From: an uncultured Lachnospiraceae bacterium
GTDB lineage: Bacteria; Bacillota; Clostridia; Lachnospirales; Lachnospiraceae
Assembly (NCBI GenBank): GCA_934899185.1
Contig: CAKXYI010000001.1
Coordinates: forward strand, 558,001 to 622,000
Reading direction: 5' to 3'
DNA: 64,000 nt
The notes under the pieces were generated by a model. That model was not told the origin of the DNA. It searched no databases and worked only from the letters and a program-made list of their open reading frames with translations. Positions 18,201-25,670 of this stretch are shown piece by piece; position 1 is the first letter of the stretch; each line of letters opens with the position of its first letter. The translations under genes were made by a program, and so were the position numbers.

Positions 18201-20241
18201 TGTAATTGCCTGCACCTTTGATCACGGCAACCGCCTTTTGGTCATCCGTGCTGGCATTGATATTATACTCATAAGAAACAGTATAATCTGTTTTTTCTTT
18301 TAACCAACTGCTTCCCATTTTTACAGAGACCTTTGGCTGGATCTCAGAGCCTGTGTAGGTTGCTGTATAATCACTGGCATAACCATCATCGTATGTAACG
18401 CTGTTATTTCCAATACTGACAACCGCAGCCGTCTCAAAATCACCAAGGATCTGATACTGCTTTGTCACAGTACCCTGGAAGTTATTTCCGGCACCTGAGA
18501 TTTCCACACTCATGGTACCAATGGCTGTATTTTTGCTATAGGTTACTGTATAATCCTGATCCTGAACTAGGGTATAAACAGAGTTGTCACGTGTTAAAGT
18601 AACTGTCATGACCGGCTCGATCTTCTTACCGGTATAGGCGAATGTAGTAGCAGCCACACCATCGATACTTGCCGTAATATCCAGTTTGTCATCATCCTGT
18701 GCCTGTTCCAGATCACAACGGTTGATGTCAAAGCCTAAAACGATCGTTCCGGTATAGCCGTTCGCTTCCTTACCGGTGATGGTCACGGTCGCTCTGCCAA
18801 CTTCTACATTGTGGGCATATTCAATATTACAATTATCGCCAAAGCCGTCGATCGCTTCGTTTGTTGTGGCATTCTTAAAGGTAACCGCCGGTTCCTTTGC
18901 CAAGCCATCATAAGTATAAGAAGTCTGTGACAACTCAGCGCTTACGATCTGGCTGATATCAAACTTATTGTCAGATCCTGCCTTGATCTCATAATTATTG
19001 TAAGTCTGTGTTCCTGTGTAATTGCCAATACCGGTTGCGGTAATATCGTACAGATAAACCAGTTGTCCGCTTTCTACCTGATTTCCTTTTAATACCGCTT
19101 CCGCTGTATAGTCCGTTCCAAAAGTAAGAGCCTTGCCTCCATCGGAATAGATACCGTTAGTGACCGTGTTGGATGCGATATCTACACTAAACTGTGCACC
19201 CGCATCCTTTGGCAGAGCCTTTGTACCGATCGTATAGGTCAGTTCCTTGCTATAGCCTGCATAATCACCAATACCTGTGATCTTTGCGACCGCTTCCCCT
19301 GCGCCGGTACTGCCATTATAAGTCACATTATACTGACTTCCCTGTGTTAAAACTGTACTGCCGCATTTTACAGTAACCACCGGTTCGACCGATTCTCCTG
19401 TATAAGTATAAGTTCCTTCTGCAATGGATGCCTCTAATATATTGACTTTGATACTCGCGGTACTGCCTGTTCCAACTGCTGATACTGTCACATTTCCGCT
19501 GCCACTGGTCACATCTGCATTAAGAGAAATACTTCCATTTTGATTTACCGTAAATGGTGCATTTGCATCTGCTGTATAAGTAAGTGTACGCTTTAAGGCT
19601 GGTGAAAGGCTTGCCTGAACTGCTGTCTGTGTGTCCGTTGCATCTATGGTTATGGCTGATTGACCGGCAGTGATCGTGGTGTTATCCGAAACCGTATCTG
19701 TGCTTACATCAGAAAGCCCGGTCTCTATCATACCGTCACGTCCATCCCATGCGCCTTCATAATAATAACCGGTCCCGGATGCCGTATAGTAATAGATGGC
19801 ATCGCTGACACTAGTGAAGTTAAAGACAACCGCATAAGTCTCACCGGAAGATAAATAAATTCCTGCTCCGCTCAGATCCAAAGAAAGTTCTCTGGCAGAT
19901 GTACTCTCCGATGTTCCATCAATATGCTGCTGGGAACTGGTATAGCGTAAGACTCCACTGGTCGGATCACTGGCATCTGCCAGATTTTGATAGACCGAAA
20001 CGGTATAGTCTACGCTCTGCATCGCATCCATATCCACTTTCATGGCTGCGCGATCCAATCTCTGATAATCTTTTGTCGCGCTGCCAATCTGTGCATATTG
20101 TCCTTCTTCCAGCAATGTTTCGCCAATACTTGACGTGTAGTCCGCGAACAGATTGCTTCCGATCGACAGTGTCGAGACAACCATCAGCGCCGCCAACACT
20201 CCTGCTAAAATTCTTTTCTTTACATCCTTGTACATACTCAT
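12277..20241 (-). CDS. Giant secreted Ig-like repeat protein with two C-terminal FN3 domains
   Basis: A 2,654-residue exported protein. A signal peptide (basic VKKR, hydrophobic core, cleavage near LFA-DY) leads to a unique domain of about 250 residues. I count about 26 tandem units of roughly 75-100 residues. Each has the pattern YTG..I.P.V followed by L..G.DY.V.Y..N...G.A.V.I.G.GNY.G and a closing F.I strand, a bacterial Ig-like fold common in clostridial surface proteins. Two fibronectin type III domains (ISWLKNGKATGYEIY and LTWNRSNTVAGYEIY) end the protein. No sorting motif or C-terminal membrane helix is present, so wall attachment must be indirect. Start: ATG preceded by GGGG; a second ATG six bases later is equally possible. 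Likely an adhesin, stalk or matrix component. Confidence 0.9.
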   Translation of the reverse strand: MSMYKDVKKRILAGVLAALMVVSTLSIGSNLFADYTSSIGETLLEEGQYAQIGSATKDYQRLDRAAMKVDMDAMQSVDYTVSVYQNLADASDPTSGVLRYTSSQQHIDGTSESTSARELSLDLSGAGIYLSSGETYAVVFNFTSVSDAIYYYTASGTGYYYEGAWDGRDGMIETGLSDVSTDTVSDNTTITAGQSAITIDATDTQTAVQASLSPALKRTLTYTADANAPFTVNQNGSISLNADVTSGSGNVTVSAVGTGSTASIKVNILEASIAEGTYTYTGESVEPVVTVKCGSTVLTQGSQYNVTYNGSTGAGEAVAKITGIGDYAGYSKELTYTIGTKALPKDAGAQFSVDIASNTVTNGIYSDGGKALTFGTDYTAEAVLKGNQVESGQLVYLYDITATGIGNYTGTQTYNNYEIKAGSDNKFDISQIVSAELSQTSYTYDGLAKEPAVTFKNATTNEAIDGFGDNCNIEYAHNVEVGRATVTITGKEANGYTGTIVLGFDINRCDLEQAQDDDKLDITASIDGVAATTFAYTGKKIEPVMTVTLTRDNSVYTLVQDQDYTVTYSKNTAIGTMSVEISGAGNNFQGTVTKQYQILGDFETAAVVSIGNNSVTYDDGYASDYTATYTGSEIQPKVSVKMGSSWLKEKTDYTVSYEYNINASTDDQKAVAVIKGAGNYSGKEIRVTFTIKPQTISGTLNVSTKKTYTGKEITLSSGEYTLTKTGKTYVEGQDFELSYEDNTNAGTATVYANGIGNYTGSVKATFTIQKLSLTDSHVVVEPKKIADQIYTGNQIKPDITLYYQDDDGTKREISNANYSLSYSNNKNIGQATITITGDKNLTEERNEYFSIVARSLSNLTFILGGQEVKQIAENTYLATYVAEYTGRTISPSLTVKDGDSTVTKSGNYKTSSVNAINAASYDENNISKTPAIMVTGVNNYVGSTVTIYYTIAPKDITSEASGVTITDTQKLVKNGDYRLPVVNVVNTNLNNKVLTQDTDYTVSVGEDSKTSGEGKIATITGMGNYTGSRNITYTIGSNLALGGAVELHNPYDDSILKPASSGDYYVPYWGRDTDGNSIKPVSKLTYTDADGNETDLKEKTDYTVTYTTEAGGMGSTESVVITYTGIGDYYGTITKRYYVTMVVLDNESSVTVTNIDPNHTEAGFEYVYNGNKITPQIQVTYNASGKTIQLVEGTDYQFTAMDVGPNVGTYIVQAKGIGHYSGTLSQTYTIVASDLSACIPSATTLPDYTYTGKEIKPDISGITITNTAGTVLKQDVDYKVQGYKNNINIADKGDADAPTVNIVGIGNYNGTINLKFSIVTKSISDNVTVETIPDQMYTGDKITPSLSLMYGDVVLTEGKDYELSYSSNVNPGKATVSIAGIGAYSGTLTTKFNIIGDLSNANLFTISGCSDTYNLKANGTLDFSAARVSITYTNAFNTDSSGNMTKIILDTSNYEIQQYNCDTPGEGELVFVGKNYCIGSQSIPIKVVGDLSNASVINVNEQYDYTGKQIKPKPIIQYGSQVLEEGKDYSLDYGQNVDVGPDAGSIVIRQLTGSDIYYTGSKIASFNIYYNLSKATITGLNDTYSYTGGEVKPIPQVTCAGKILQEGVDYSLTYTNNIDAGTASVVINSMDGASIGNQVVNFEIKGINLEDPGMNITLDGQLSGLTTTYTGDYIQPNVVVAYGGKTLTLTKDYNVSYAENLNVGTASVTISGAGSYYGAVTKYFTITQKDLSASDINVKVSDTGYAGGHPVVPQMSLTYNGHTLQEGVDYTYTLSNNEQVSVDSKASVTFTGIGNYTGSRSAQFEVTKVNLAGGTVKLDKTSAVYTGSVITPEIEVSCPVGDGTTYILQKDVDYKINYGNGIRDARKYNISITGMDNFYGSLNPTFTVEPKPITEDDITVTVPDMDYSGSAVEPAVVVTDTTRGVELTKGTDYDLAFKNNINSASKDDADAAPTVTITGKGNYTDSRTTTFNIGRSLADAQVRIAQDQQEFTYDGKSHVPTYAVYLSDGTLLQEGTDYEMIDIEDSVNAGTKTLAVKGIGNYYGKPFTYYRINQKVAKTSEINVVLDLPQDEDGNYVTTYTGSAITPGVKVYDTSISTKTEIDPVNYSITYVNNENIGNVNSPAFVVVSLKGNYALGSETKSQAFIIGAKDISDFKLVLNDKRVTYTGSAITPDVSVIYDNGVDPVWTLVAGVDYDLKLTDNTKAGHATVTVVAKGNYIGQVTEEFDIVASLKDAIVTIEPQFYTGKAVEPPVTVECGGNVLEQDVDYKVDYYSDDNYTTGGYVIITPLVSYYSDSARCAYTISADMSLLRVKGYANQYTYTGKAIRPDFVIEDPSGNQVAYDADQIVYGRMSAEEAETTDIADVTNDDCIAVGMITAFIPVELAGNKEVLQATYEIIPKNINACNIIQLSKNTYTGKAIEPKATLLYDGKELIQGKEYSVTYNNNVNPGVATATVQGLGNYTGTSVLKFNIIAPVMVGLKAQAASETGIQISWLKNGKATGYEIYSEDNRTKYGSTSATSFVANGLKNSTTYTFHVRSYVTAGGNTTYGEMQSVTAYTKVASTNDLVGISTAKRSATLTWNRSNTVAGYEIYRSSSADGTYKKIAVVPNGKGTYTDTKVGSNKTYYYKVRAYKPVDGSYVYGDYSKTIAITVK
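12820..19436 (-). repeat. Array of about 26 degenerate Ig-like coding repeats
   Basis: Roughly 225-300 bp units in one reading frame, conserved as protein (YTG...GxDY...GNYxG) but well diverged at the DNA level. This suggests an old expansion kept by selection rather than recent slippage. Unit boundaries commonly fall after the F.I strand and before an LS/IS segment. A few units (for example the one with NDDCIAVGM) have lost the GNYTG motif. Confidence 0.8.
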
Positions 20242-20378
20242 AGAGCCCCTTTCACCAAGTTCTTCTCTATTTTTCACGCCCATCCAAGGGCATAGTTAGA
20301 CTTATTCTATTTCCATATCGACCTATCCTATACAAAACTTTACCTTTTTTCTGTAAAATATCTTCCACAATAAATAAA

Positions 20379-20415
20379 GAACCATGCCGGAGCAGCAAAG
20401 CCCCTGACATGGTTC
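20379..20415 (-). terminator. Intrinsic terminator after the ABC exporter operon
   Basis: GAACCATG (20379-20386) pairs with CATGGTTC (20408-20415). On the minus strand it is followed by TTTATTTATT. It separates the exporter operon from the giant surface protein gene. Confidence 0.8.
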
Positions 20416-20430
20416 CTATGGTCATTTCTA

Positions 20431-22329
20431 TTATGCGTTCACAATCTTTCCGGTGTATAACTGATAGTATTTACCGCCCTCGGCGATCAATTCGTCGTGG
20501 TTACCGCGCTCGATGATACGTCCCTGGTCTAAGACCATGATACAATCACTGTTTCGGATCGTTGACAAACGATGGGCAATGACAAAGGTCGTTCTGCCCG
20601 CCATCAGTTTATCCATACCATCCTGCACGATCTTCTCTGTTCTCGTATCGATAGAACTTGTCGCCTCGTCAAGGATCAGCACCGGTGGATCTGCGATGGC
20701 TGCTCTGGCGATCGCCAAAAGTTGTCTTTGTCCCTGACTCAAGTTAGCGCCGTCACCGGTCAGTACCGTATCATAGCCATCCGGCAGTTTGCGGATAAAG
20801 CTGTCTGCGTTGGCAAGTTTTGCTGCTGCATGCACTTCCTCATCCGTTGCATCCAATTTACCGTAGCGGATATTGTCAGCTACCGTGCCGGTAAAGAGAT
20901 GGGTATCCTGCAATACGATACCAAGTGAATGACGAAGATCCTCTTTTTTGATCTTATTGATATTGATACCATCGTAACGGATCTTACCATCTGCAATATC
21001 GTAGAAACGGTTGATCAGATTGGTAATCGTCGTCTTTCCGGCACCGGTCGCACCGACAAAGGCGATCTTCTGTCCCGGTGTCGCAAACATCTTGATATTG
21101 TGCAATACCGTCTTGCCCGGTTCATAGGCAAAATCAACATCATCAAAGACCACATCGCCTTCCAATTTTACATAAGATGTCGTGCCGTCTGCCTGATGGT
21201 AATGTTTCCAAGCCCACATACCGGTACGCTCGCTTGTCTCAACGATCTGTCCGTTTTCTTCCTTGGCATTGACCAGAGTAACATAACCTTCGTCATCTTC
21301 CGGCTTTTCATCCAAAAGTCCAAAGACACGTTCTGCACCCGCCATAGCCATAACGATAAAGTTCAACTGCTGGCTGACCTGCATGATCGGCATATTCAGA
21401 CTCTTATTAAAGGTAAGGAAACTTGCCAGGCCACCCAGGGTAAAGCCGCCAAATCCACCGATAGCAAGGATACCGCCGACAACGGCAACGATCACATAAC
21501 TGACATTACCAATCTGTGCATTGGCAGGTCCCAACATATTAGAATACATATTTGCCTGATAAGCACTGTCAAAAAGTTCATCATTCAAGGCATTAAATTC
21601 TTCGATTGCTTCTTCCTCGTGGCAGAATACCTTGACAACCTTCTGTCCGTTCATCATTTCCTCGATGTTACCATTGACACGTCCCAGGTTTCTCTGCTGC
21701 TTGCCAAAATATTTGCCGGAATTTCCTGCCAAGAACTTTGTCACCAAAAGCATGATGGCTACCATGCCAAGTGTGACCAGGGTCAGCGGGATACTCAGTC
21801 TGATCATACAGACGATAACACCGATAACGGTGACGCCGGAGTTGACCATCTGCGGAATACTCTGGCTGATCATCTGACGCAGGGCATCAATATCGTTGGT
21901 ATAGATGGACATGATATCACCGTGCTGATGGGTATCAAAATAGCGAATCGGTAATTCTTCCATATGAACGAACATCTCATCACGCAGGGCGCGCAGTGTA
22001 CCCTGTGTCACCTGTGCCATGATAAAGTTGTAAAGGAAGGCACATACCACGCCCAGTGCGTAAAAACCTGCCACGCGTCCGATTGCTGCCAAAAGTGGTC
22101 CAAAGTCCACACTGTGTGCTTCGACCATCGGTGTAATGTAATCATCGATCAAATTCTGCATGAACATGGTTCCCTGCAAAGAACAGAGCACACTTGCCAG
22201 AATACATACTAAAACAATGATCAAATGGATGCCGTACATCTTAAAGATGTAGCGTGCCAGTCTGCCCATAATATGTTTGTTTGCCTTGAGGCTTCCCTTG
22301 CCTCTCGGAGCCGCCTGTTGTCTTGGCAT
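20431..22329 (-). CDS. ABC exporter half-transporter, subunit with canonical catalytic site (heterodimer partner 2)
   Basis: Type IV (exporter-fold) membrane domain of six helices fused to a nucleotide-binding domain, 632 residues. Walker A is GATGAGKTT, the signature is LSQGQRQ, and Walker B ends in the catalytic Glu (LILDEATSSID) with an H-loop (IAHRL). Start chosen at the ATG one base after the stop of the partner gene, preceded by AGGAGGG; a longer frame would overlap the partner extensively. It pairs with the next upstream gene as a heterodimer of the LmrCD/BmrCD kind, exporting lipophilic drugs, lipids or peptides. The substrate is not known. Confidence 0.92.
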   Translation of the reverse strand: MPRQQAAPRGKGSLKANKHIMGRLARYIFKMYGIHLIIVLVCILASVLCSLQGTMFMQNLIDDYITPMVEAHSVDFGPLLAAIGRVAGFYALGVVCAFLYNFIMAQVTQGTLRALRDEMFVHMEELPIRYFDTHQHGDIMSIYTNDIDALRQMISQSIPQMVNSGVTVIGVIVCMIRLSIPLTLVTLGMVAIMLLVTKFLAGNSGKYFGKQQRNLGRVNGNIEEMMNGQKVVKVFCHEEEAIEEFNALNDELFDSAYQANMYSNMLGPANAQIGNVSYVIVAVVGGILAIGGFGGFTLGGLASFLTFNKSLNMPIMQVSQQLNFIVMAMAGAERVFGLLDEKPEDDEGYVTLVNAKEENGQIVETSERTGMWAWKHYHQADGTTSYVKLEGDVVFDDVDFAYEPGKTVLHNIKMFATPGQKIAFVGATGAGKTTITNLINRFYDIADGKIRYDGININKIKKEDLRHSLGIVLQDTHLFTGTVADNIRYGKLDATDEEVHAAAKLANADSFIRKLPDGYDTVLTGDGANLSQGQRQLLAIARAAIADPPVLILDEATSSIDTRTEKIVQDGMDKLMAGRTTFVIAHRLSTIRNSDCIMVLDQGRIIERGNHDELIAEGGKYYQLYTGKIVNA

Positions 22330-22330
22330 A

Positions 22331-24088
22331 TTACTCACCCTCCTTCTCATCAAAATCGCCCGAACCGCCGCCGGTCTGGGATTCATATACATCACGATAG
22401 ATCGCATTGCTTTCCAGTAATTCCTCATGGGTGCCAATGCCATCAATGCGGCCATTCTCCATCACAACGATACGGTCTGCATCCTGTACGGAGGAGATAC
22501 GCTGTGCGATGATCAGTTTGGTCGTACCCGGGATTTCCTCACGGAAAGCCTTACGGATCTTGGCATCTGTCGCCGTATCGACCGCACTGGTACTGTCATC
22601 CAAGATCAATACCTTGGGCTGCTTCAACAAGGCTCTGGCAATACAAAGTCTCTGACGCTGTCCACCGGAAACATTGCTGCCTCCCTGCTCGATATAGGTA
22701 TCATAGCCGTCCGGGAAACGCTCGATAAACTCGTCTGCACAGGCAAGTTTACAAGCCTTTTGGCACTCCTCGTCCGTCGCATGTTCATTTCCCCAGCGCA
22801 GGTTCTCATAGATGGTTCCTGAGAAAAGGACATTGTTCTGTAAAACAACAGATACCTGATTACGGATGACTTCCAGATCGTAGTCGCGCACATCAATATC
22901 GCCGACCCGGACTTTTCCTTCCGTCACATCATACAGACGCGAGATCAGGTTGACCAGTGTAGATTTGGCACTACCGGTTCCACCCAAAACGCCGATGGTC
23001 TCACCACGTTTAATATGAAGGTCGATATCTTCCAACACAAATTCTTCTGCATCCTTTTTGTATGCAAAATTGACATGATCGAAATCAATATCTCCGTTTG
23101 GCACTTCCATGACCGGATTTTCCGGATTCACGATCGTTGCTTTTTCATTTAAGACTTCTGCCACACGGTTGGCATTTGCCACACTCATGATGATCATAAC
23201 AAATACCATAGAGAGCATCATCAGACTGCCTAGGATATTCATACAATAGGTAAGCATACTCATGAGTTCACCTGTGGTAAAGGTAGAGGTCACGATCATC
23301 TTTGCTCCCAGCCAACTGATAAGCAGGATACAGGTATAAACCGTTGTCATCATGACCGGTGCATTGCAGGCAAGGATACGTTCTGCTTTTAATAAGAACT
23401 TGTAGATATTTCCACTTGCCTTCTGAAATTTTTCTTTTTCAAAATCTTCTCGCACATATGCCTTAACAACACGGATACCGGAAATATTTTCCTGCACGCT
23501 GGCATTCAAGTCATCATATTTCTTAAATACATAATCGAAGATCTTGGTCACGCGTGAAATGATCAAAAAGAGGACACAAGCAAGAATCAAAACTGCGATC
23601 AGATATACACTTGCCAGACGCGGGCTGATGTAAAAGGACATGATCATGGCAACGATCAGACTTGCCGGTGCACGCATACCCATACGCAGGATCATCTGAT
23701 AAGAGTTCTGTAAGTTTGTCACATCGGTTGTCAGTCTGGTGACCAGACCCGCCGTAGAATATTTATCGATATTCTCAAAGGAGAAGGTCTGGATATTGGC
23801 AAACATGGATTTACGCAGGTTTCTGGCAAATCCGGCAGACGCCCTTGCTCCGTATTTTCCTCCCATCATACCAGCCCAAAGTCCAACGAGGGCTGCTAAG
23901 ATCATGTAAGCACCGATGACAAAGATATGGTGCATATCTCCCTTGTTGACACCTTCATCAATGATGGATGCCATCAATAGCGGGATGACCATTTCCATTG
24001 CCACTTCCACAAGCATAAAGATCGGTGTCAGTATCGAATCTCTGGTAAATTCTTTTACCTGTGCAAGTAATGTTTTTAATACATGCAT
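22331..24088 (-). CDS. ABC exporter half-transporter, subunit with degenerate Walker B (heterodimer partner 1)
   Basis: 585 residues: six membrane helices, then a nucleotide-binding domain. Walker A is GGTGSAKST, signature VSGGQRQRL, and Walker B reads LILDDSTSAVD. The catalytic Glu is Asp here and the H-loop His is Gln (IAQRI), so this subunit forms the degenerate, non-hydrolysing site typical of heterodimeric exporters. Its ATG overlaps the MarR stop by one base (TAATG), implying translational coupling. The partner starts one base after its stop. The three genes form one operon controlled by the MarR protein. Confidence 0.92.
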   Translation of the reverse strand: MHVLKTLLAQVKEFTRDSILTPIFMLVEVAMEMVIPLLMASIIDEGVNKGDMHHIFVIGAYMILAALVGLWAGMMGGKYGARASAGFARNLRKSMFANIQTFSFENIDKYSTAGLVTRLTTDVTNLQNSYQMILRMGMRAPASLIVAMIMSFYISPRLASVYLIAVLILACVLFLIISRVTKIFDYVFKKYDDLNASVQENISGIRVVKAYVREDFEKEKFQKASGNIYKFLLKAERILACNAPVMMTTVYTCILLISWLGAKMIVTSTFTTGELMSMLTYCMNILGSLMMLSMVFVMIIMSVANANRVAEVLNEKATIVNPENPVMEVPNGDIDFDHVNFAYKKDAEEFVLEDIDLHIKRGETIGVLGGTGSAKSTLVNLISRLYDVTEGKVRVGDIDVRDYDLEVIRNQVSVVLQNNVLFSGTIYENLRWGNEHATDEECQKACKLACADEFIERFPDGYDTYIEQGGSNVSGGQRQRLCIARALLKQPKVLILDDSTSAVDTATDAKIRKAFREEIPGTTKLIIAQRISSVQDADRIVVMENGRIDGIGTHEELLESNAIYRDVYESQTGGGSGDFDEKEGE

Positions 24089-24573
24089 TATTTTTCCCTT
24101 TCCTTTCCTATTTTTTCTCCGTCGGAAGCAATCTCCGCCTCCAGTTGTTTCTTAATCTGGCTCAACATGGCAAAGAGATCTTTCTTTTGTTGTTTGCTCA
24201 GCCCGACCACCAGCCTTTCTTCCATGCTGTCAATACTGATCTCAATATTGTCATGGAACTTAATCCCGGCCTCGGTCAGTTCAATCTTTTTCAGACGGGC
24301 ATCCCGCTCCACAGAAACACGCTTGATGTAACCGTTCTTCTCAAGACTCTGTAAGGCTGCTGTCACAGAGGACTTTGCCATATGAAAATCAGCCTCCATA
24401 TCCTTTTGAAAAATCTCCCGATCCCTGTGATGATAAAGATAACCGATCATCCAGCCATGTGTGGCTGTGACCGTATCTCCACCGGCATTCAGGATACTTT
24501 TCTGCCAGATATTCTTATCCAAAAGACGACTTAATTCTTTGATCTGGTAGCCTATCTGTTCTTCATTTCTCAC
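24088..24573 (-). CDS. MarR-family transcriptional regulator of the ABC exporter operon
   Basis: 161-residue winged-helix repressor. The DNA-binding region (MEADFHMAKSSVTAALQSLE with the wing VERDARLKK) is typical. It is first in the operon and is coupled to the exporter genes, a common arrangement for drug-inducible self-repression. Start taken at GTG five bases after AGGAGG; an earlier GTG exists in frame but precedes the ribosome binding site. Three 15-bp-spaced GAACTGTTC-type repeats lie between its promoter and start. Confidence 0.9.
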   Translation of the reverse strand: MRNEEQIGYQIKELSRLLDKNIWQKSILNAGGDTVTATHGWMIGYLYHHRDREIFQKDMEADFHMAKSSVTAALQSLEKNGYIKRVSVERDARLKKIELTEAGIKFHDNIEISIDSMEERLVVGLSKQQKKDLFAMLSQIKKQLEAEIASDGEKIGKEREK

Positions 24574-24629
24574 GTTCTCCTCCTTGATGCCAAGCACCCG
24601 TTTCCTAATCTTTGTTAATAGTTTAATAT

Positions 24630-24669
24630 CGAACTGTTCGTTTCTGAACTGTTCGGCTTTGAACTATTA
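24630..24669. promoter_or_regulatory. Probable MarR operator: three repeats with 15-bp period
   Basis: CGAACTGTTCG (24630-24640) is a perfect palindrome. GAACTGTTC recurs at 24646 and a weaker GAACTATTA begins at 24661. The units start exactly 15 bases apart and lie just downstream of the minus-strand -10 box, a position suited to repression. Confidence 0.7.
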
Positions 24670-24694
24670 TAAAGCGATTACATTTTCTTTGCAA
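24666..24694 (-). promoter_or_regulatory. Sigma-A promoter of the MarR-ABC operon
   Basis: On the minus strand: TTGCAA (24694-24689), a 17-base spacer and a perfect TATAAT (24671-24666). The last repeat of the putative operator overlaps the -10 box. Confidence 0.8.
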
Positions 24695-24808
24695 GGGGAT
24701 AATTTTTACAAAAACTTATTTTTTCTCCCTTGTCTCATTGTCAAATTGCTATATGTCCCTGTCGGATTCTATACATTTCTTTTTCTTATGATACTTTCTA
24801 CTCACTTG

Positions 24809-24837
24809 TTGTATATTTGGGCAAAATATTGTATAAT
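24809..24837 (+). promoter_or_regulatory. Sigma-A promoter of the TetR gene
   Basis: TTGTAT, a 17-base spacer and perfect TATAAT at 24832-24837, about 40 bases upstream of the start codon. Confidence 0.75.
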
Positions 24838-24875
24838 GCCTATATTATTATTTGCAAAATGTAGGAGGGGTACCA

Positions 24876-25439
24876 ATGGAACACACAAGCAAGGACTTAC
24901 GTGTCCGCAGAACACTGAAAGCCATTCGTAGTGCATTTTACGAGTTGGTATTGACCAAAAATTATTCTGACATTTCCATTACCGAGTTGACAGATCTGGC
25001 TGAGATCAACCGCAAGACATTTTATTTACATTATTCTTCTTTGGAAGATCTGGTCAAAGAAGTAGAACAGGAGATCGTTGAGAACATTCTGGAAAATGTT
25101 CGTTTAAGCGCAGAACAATTAGACGTTGAAGGCTGCGTAGACACGTTCTATCACTATCTGGATGAATGTGATGAAGTACAGCAGAAGCTTCTCTGTGATT
25201 CCCATTACTATTTCTTCTATGAGGATGTCACAGACGCTGTATTAAAGAGCAATGCCTTTTCCAAGTTCTTTGAGATGACAAAGCATCCGGATATCGTTCG
25301 TTCTTATTCGATCTGTATTACCTTTATCTACCGTAACTGGTTAAAGAACGGCAGACCGATCCCGCTCGACGAACTCATCGAATACGCCAGCATGATCATT
25401 GCCAAAGGCTACAGCGGTATCATCGAAAAAGAAGCCTAA
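24876..25439 (+). CDS. TetR/AcrR-family transcriptional regulator
   Basis: 187 residues. The N-terminal helix-turn-helix has the form ITELTDLAEINRKTFYLHYS, followed by the usual LVKEVEQEI linker. The all-helical C-terminal domain resembles the TetR_C_7/DhaS-like group. Start chosen at the ATG five bases after AGGAGGGG; an upstream in-frame ATG lies before that site. It is transcribed away from the MarR-ABC operon and followed by its own terminator, so its target is not evident from context. Confidence 0.88.
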   Translation: MEHTSKDLRVRRTLKAIRSAFYELVLTKNYSDISITELTDLAEINRKTFYLHYSSLEDLVKEVEQEIVENILENVRLSAEQLDVEGCVDTFYHYLDECDEVQQKLLCDSHYYFFYEDVTDAVLKSNAFSKFFEMTKHPDIVRSYSICITFIYRNWLKNGRPIPLDELIEYASMIIAKGYSGIIEKEA

Positions 25440-25459
25440 AATTCTTACATAGACATACG

Positions 25460-25497
25460 AAACCCCACAGACCTTATACAATCTGTGGGGTTTTAAA
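25460..25497 (+). terminator. Intrinsic terminator of the TetR gene
   Basis: Perfect 12-bp stem (25460-25471 with 25482-25493), ten-base loop, then T-rich sequence. It abuts the 3' end of the tRNA-Pro gene on the other strand. Confidence 0.85.
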
Positions 25498-25498
25498 A

Positions 25499-25572
25499 TC
25501 GGCGCGACAGGATTTGAACCTGCGACCTCTGCGTCCCGAACGCAGCGCTCTACCAAACTGAGCCACGCGCCG
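25499..25572 (-). tRNA. tRNA-Pro (anticodon CGG)
   Basis: 74 bases folding as a cloverleaf. The acceptor arm CGGCGCG pairs with CGCGCCG and the discriminator base is A. The D arm contains GGCTCAGTTTGGTAGAGC. The anticodon stem CTGCG/CGCAG carries loop TTCGGGA, giving anticodon CGG, and the T arm contains GGTTCAAATCC. CCA is not encoded. Confidence 0.97.
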
Positions 25573-25670
25573 TCTTGAATATGCAAGACAGTCCTTGCCG
25601 TATCGCGAACTGCCTTGCTATTATAATACATCTAAAAATAAATTTCCAGCCTTTTTCCTAAATTTTTTTA

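Noticed and set aside
12820..19436. Possible CRISPR-like or DNA tandem repeat array
   Set aside because: Repeats exist only at protein level, are over 200 bp long and have no unique spacers.
20929..21954. 341-codon plus-strand frame opposite the ABC exporter
   Set aside because: Shadow of a well-supported ABC transporter gene; no motifs and no RBS.
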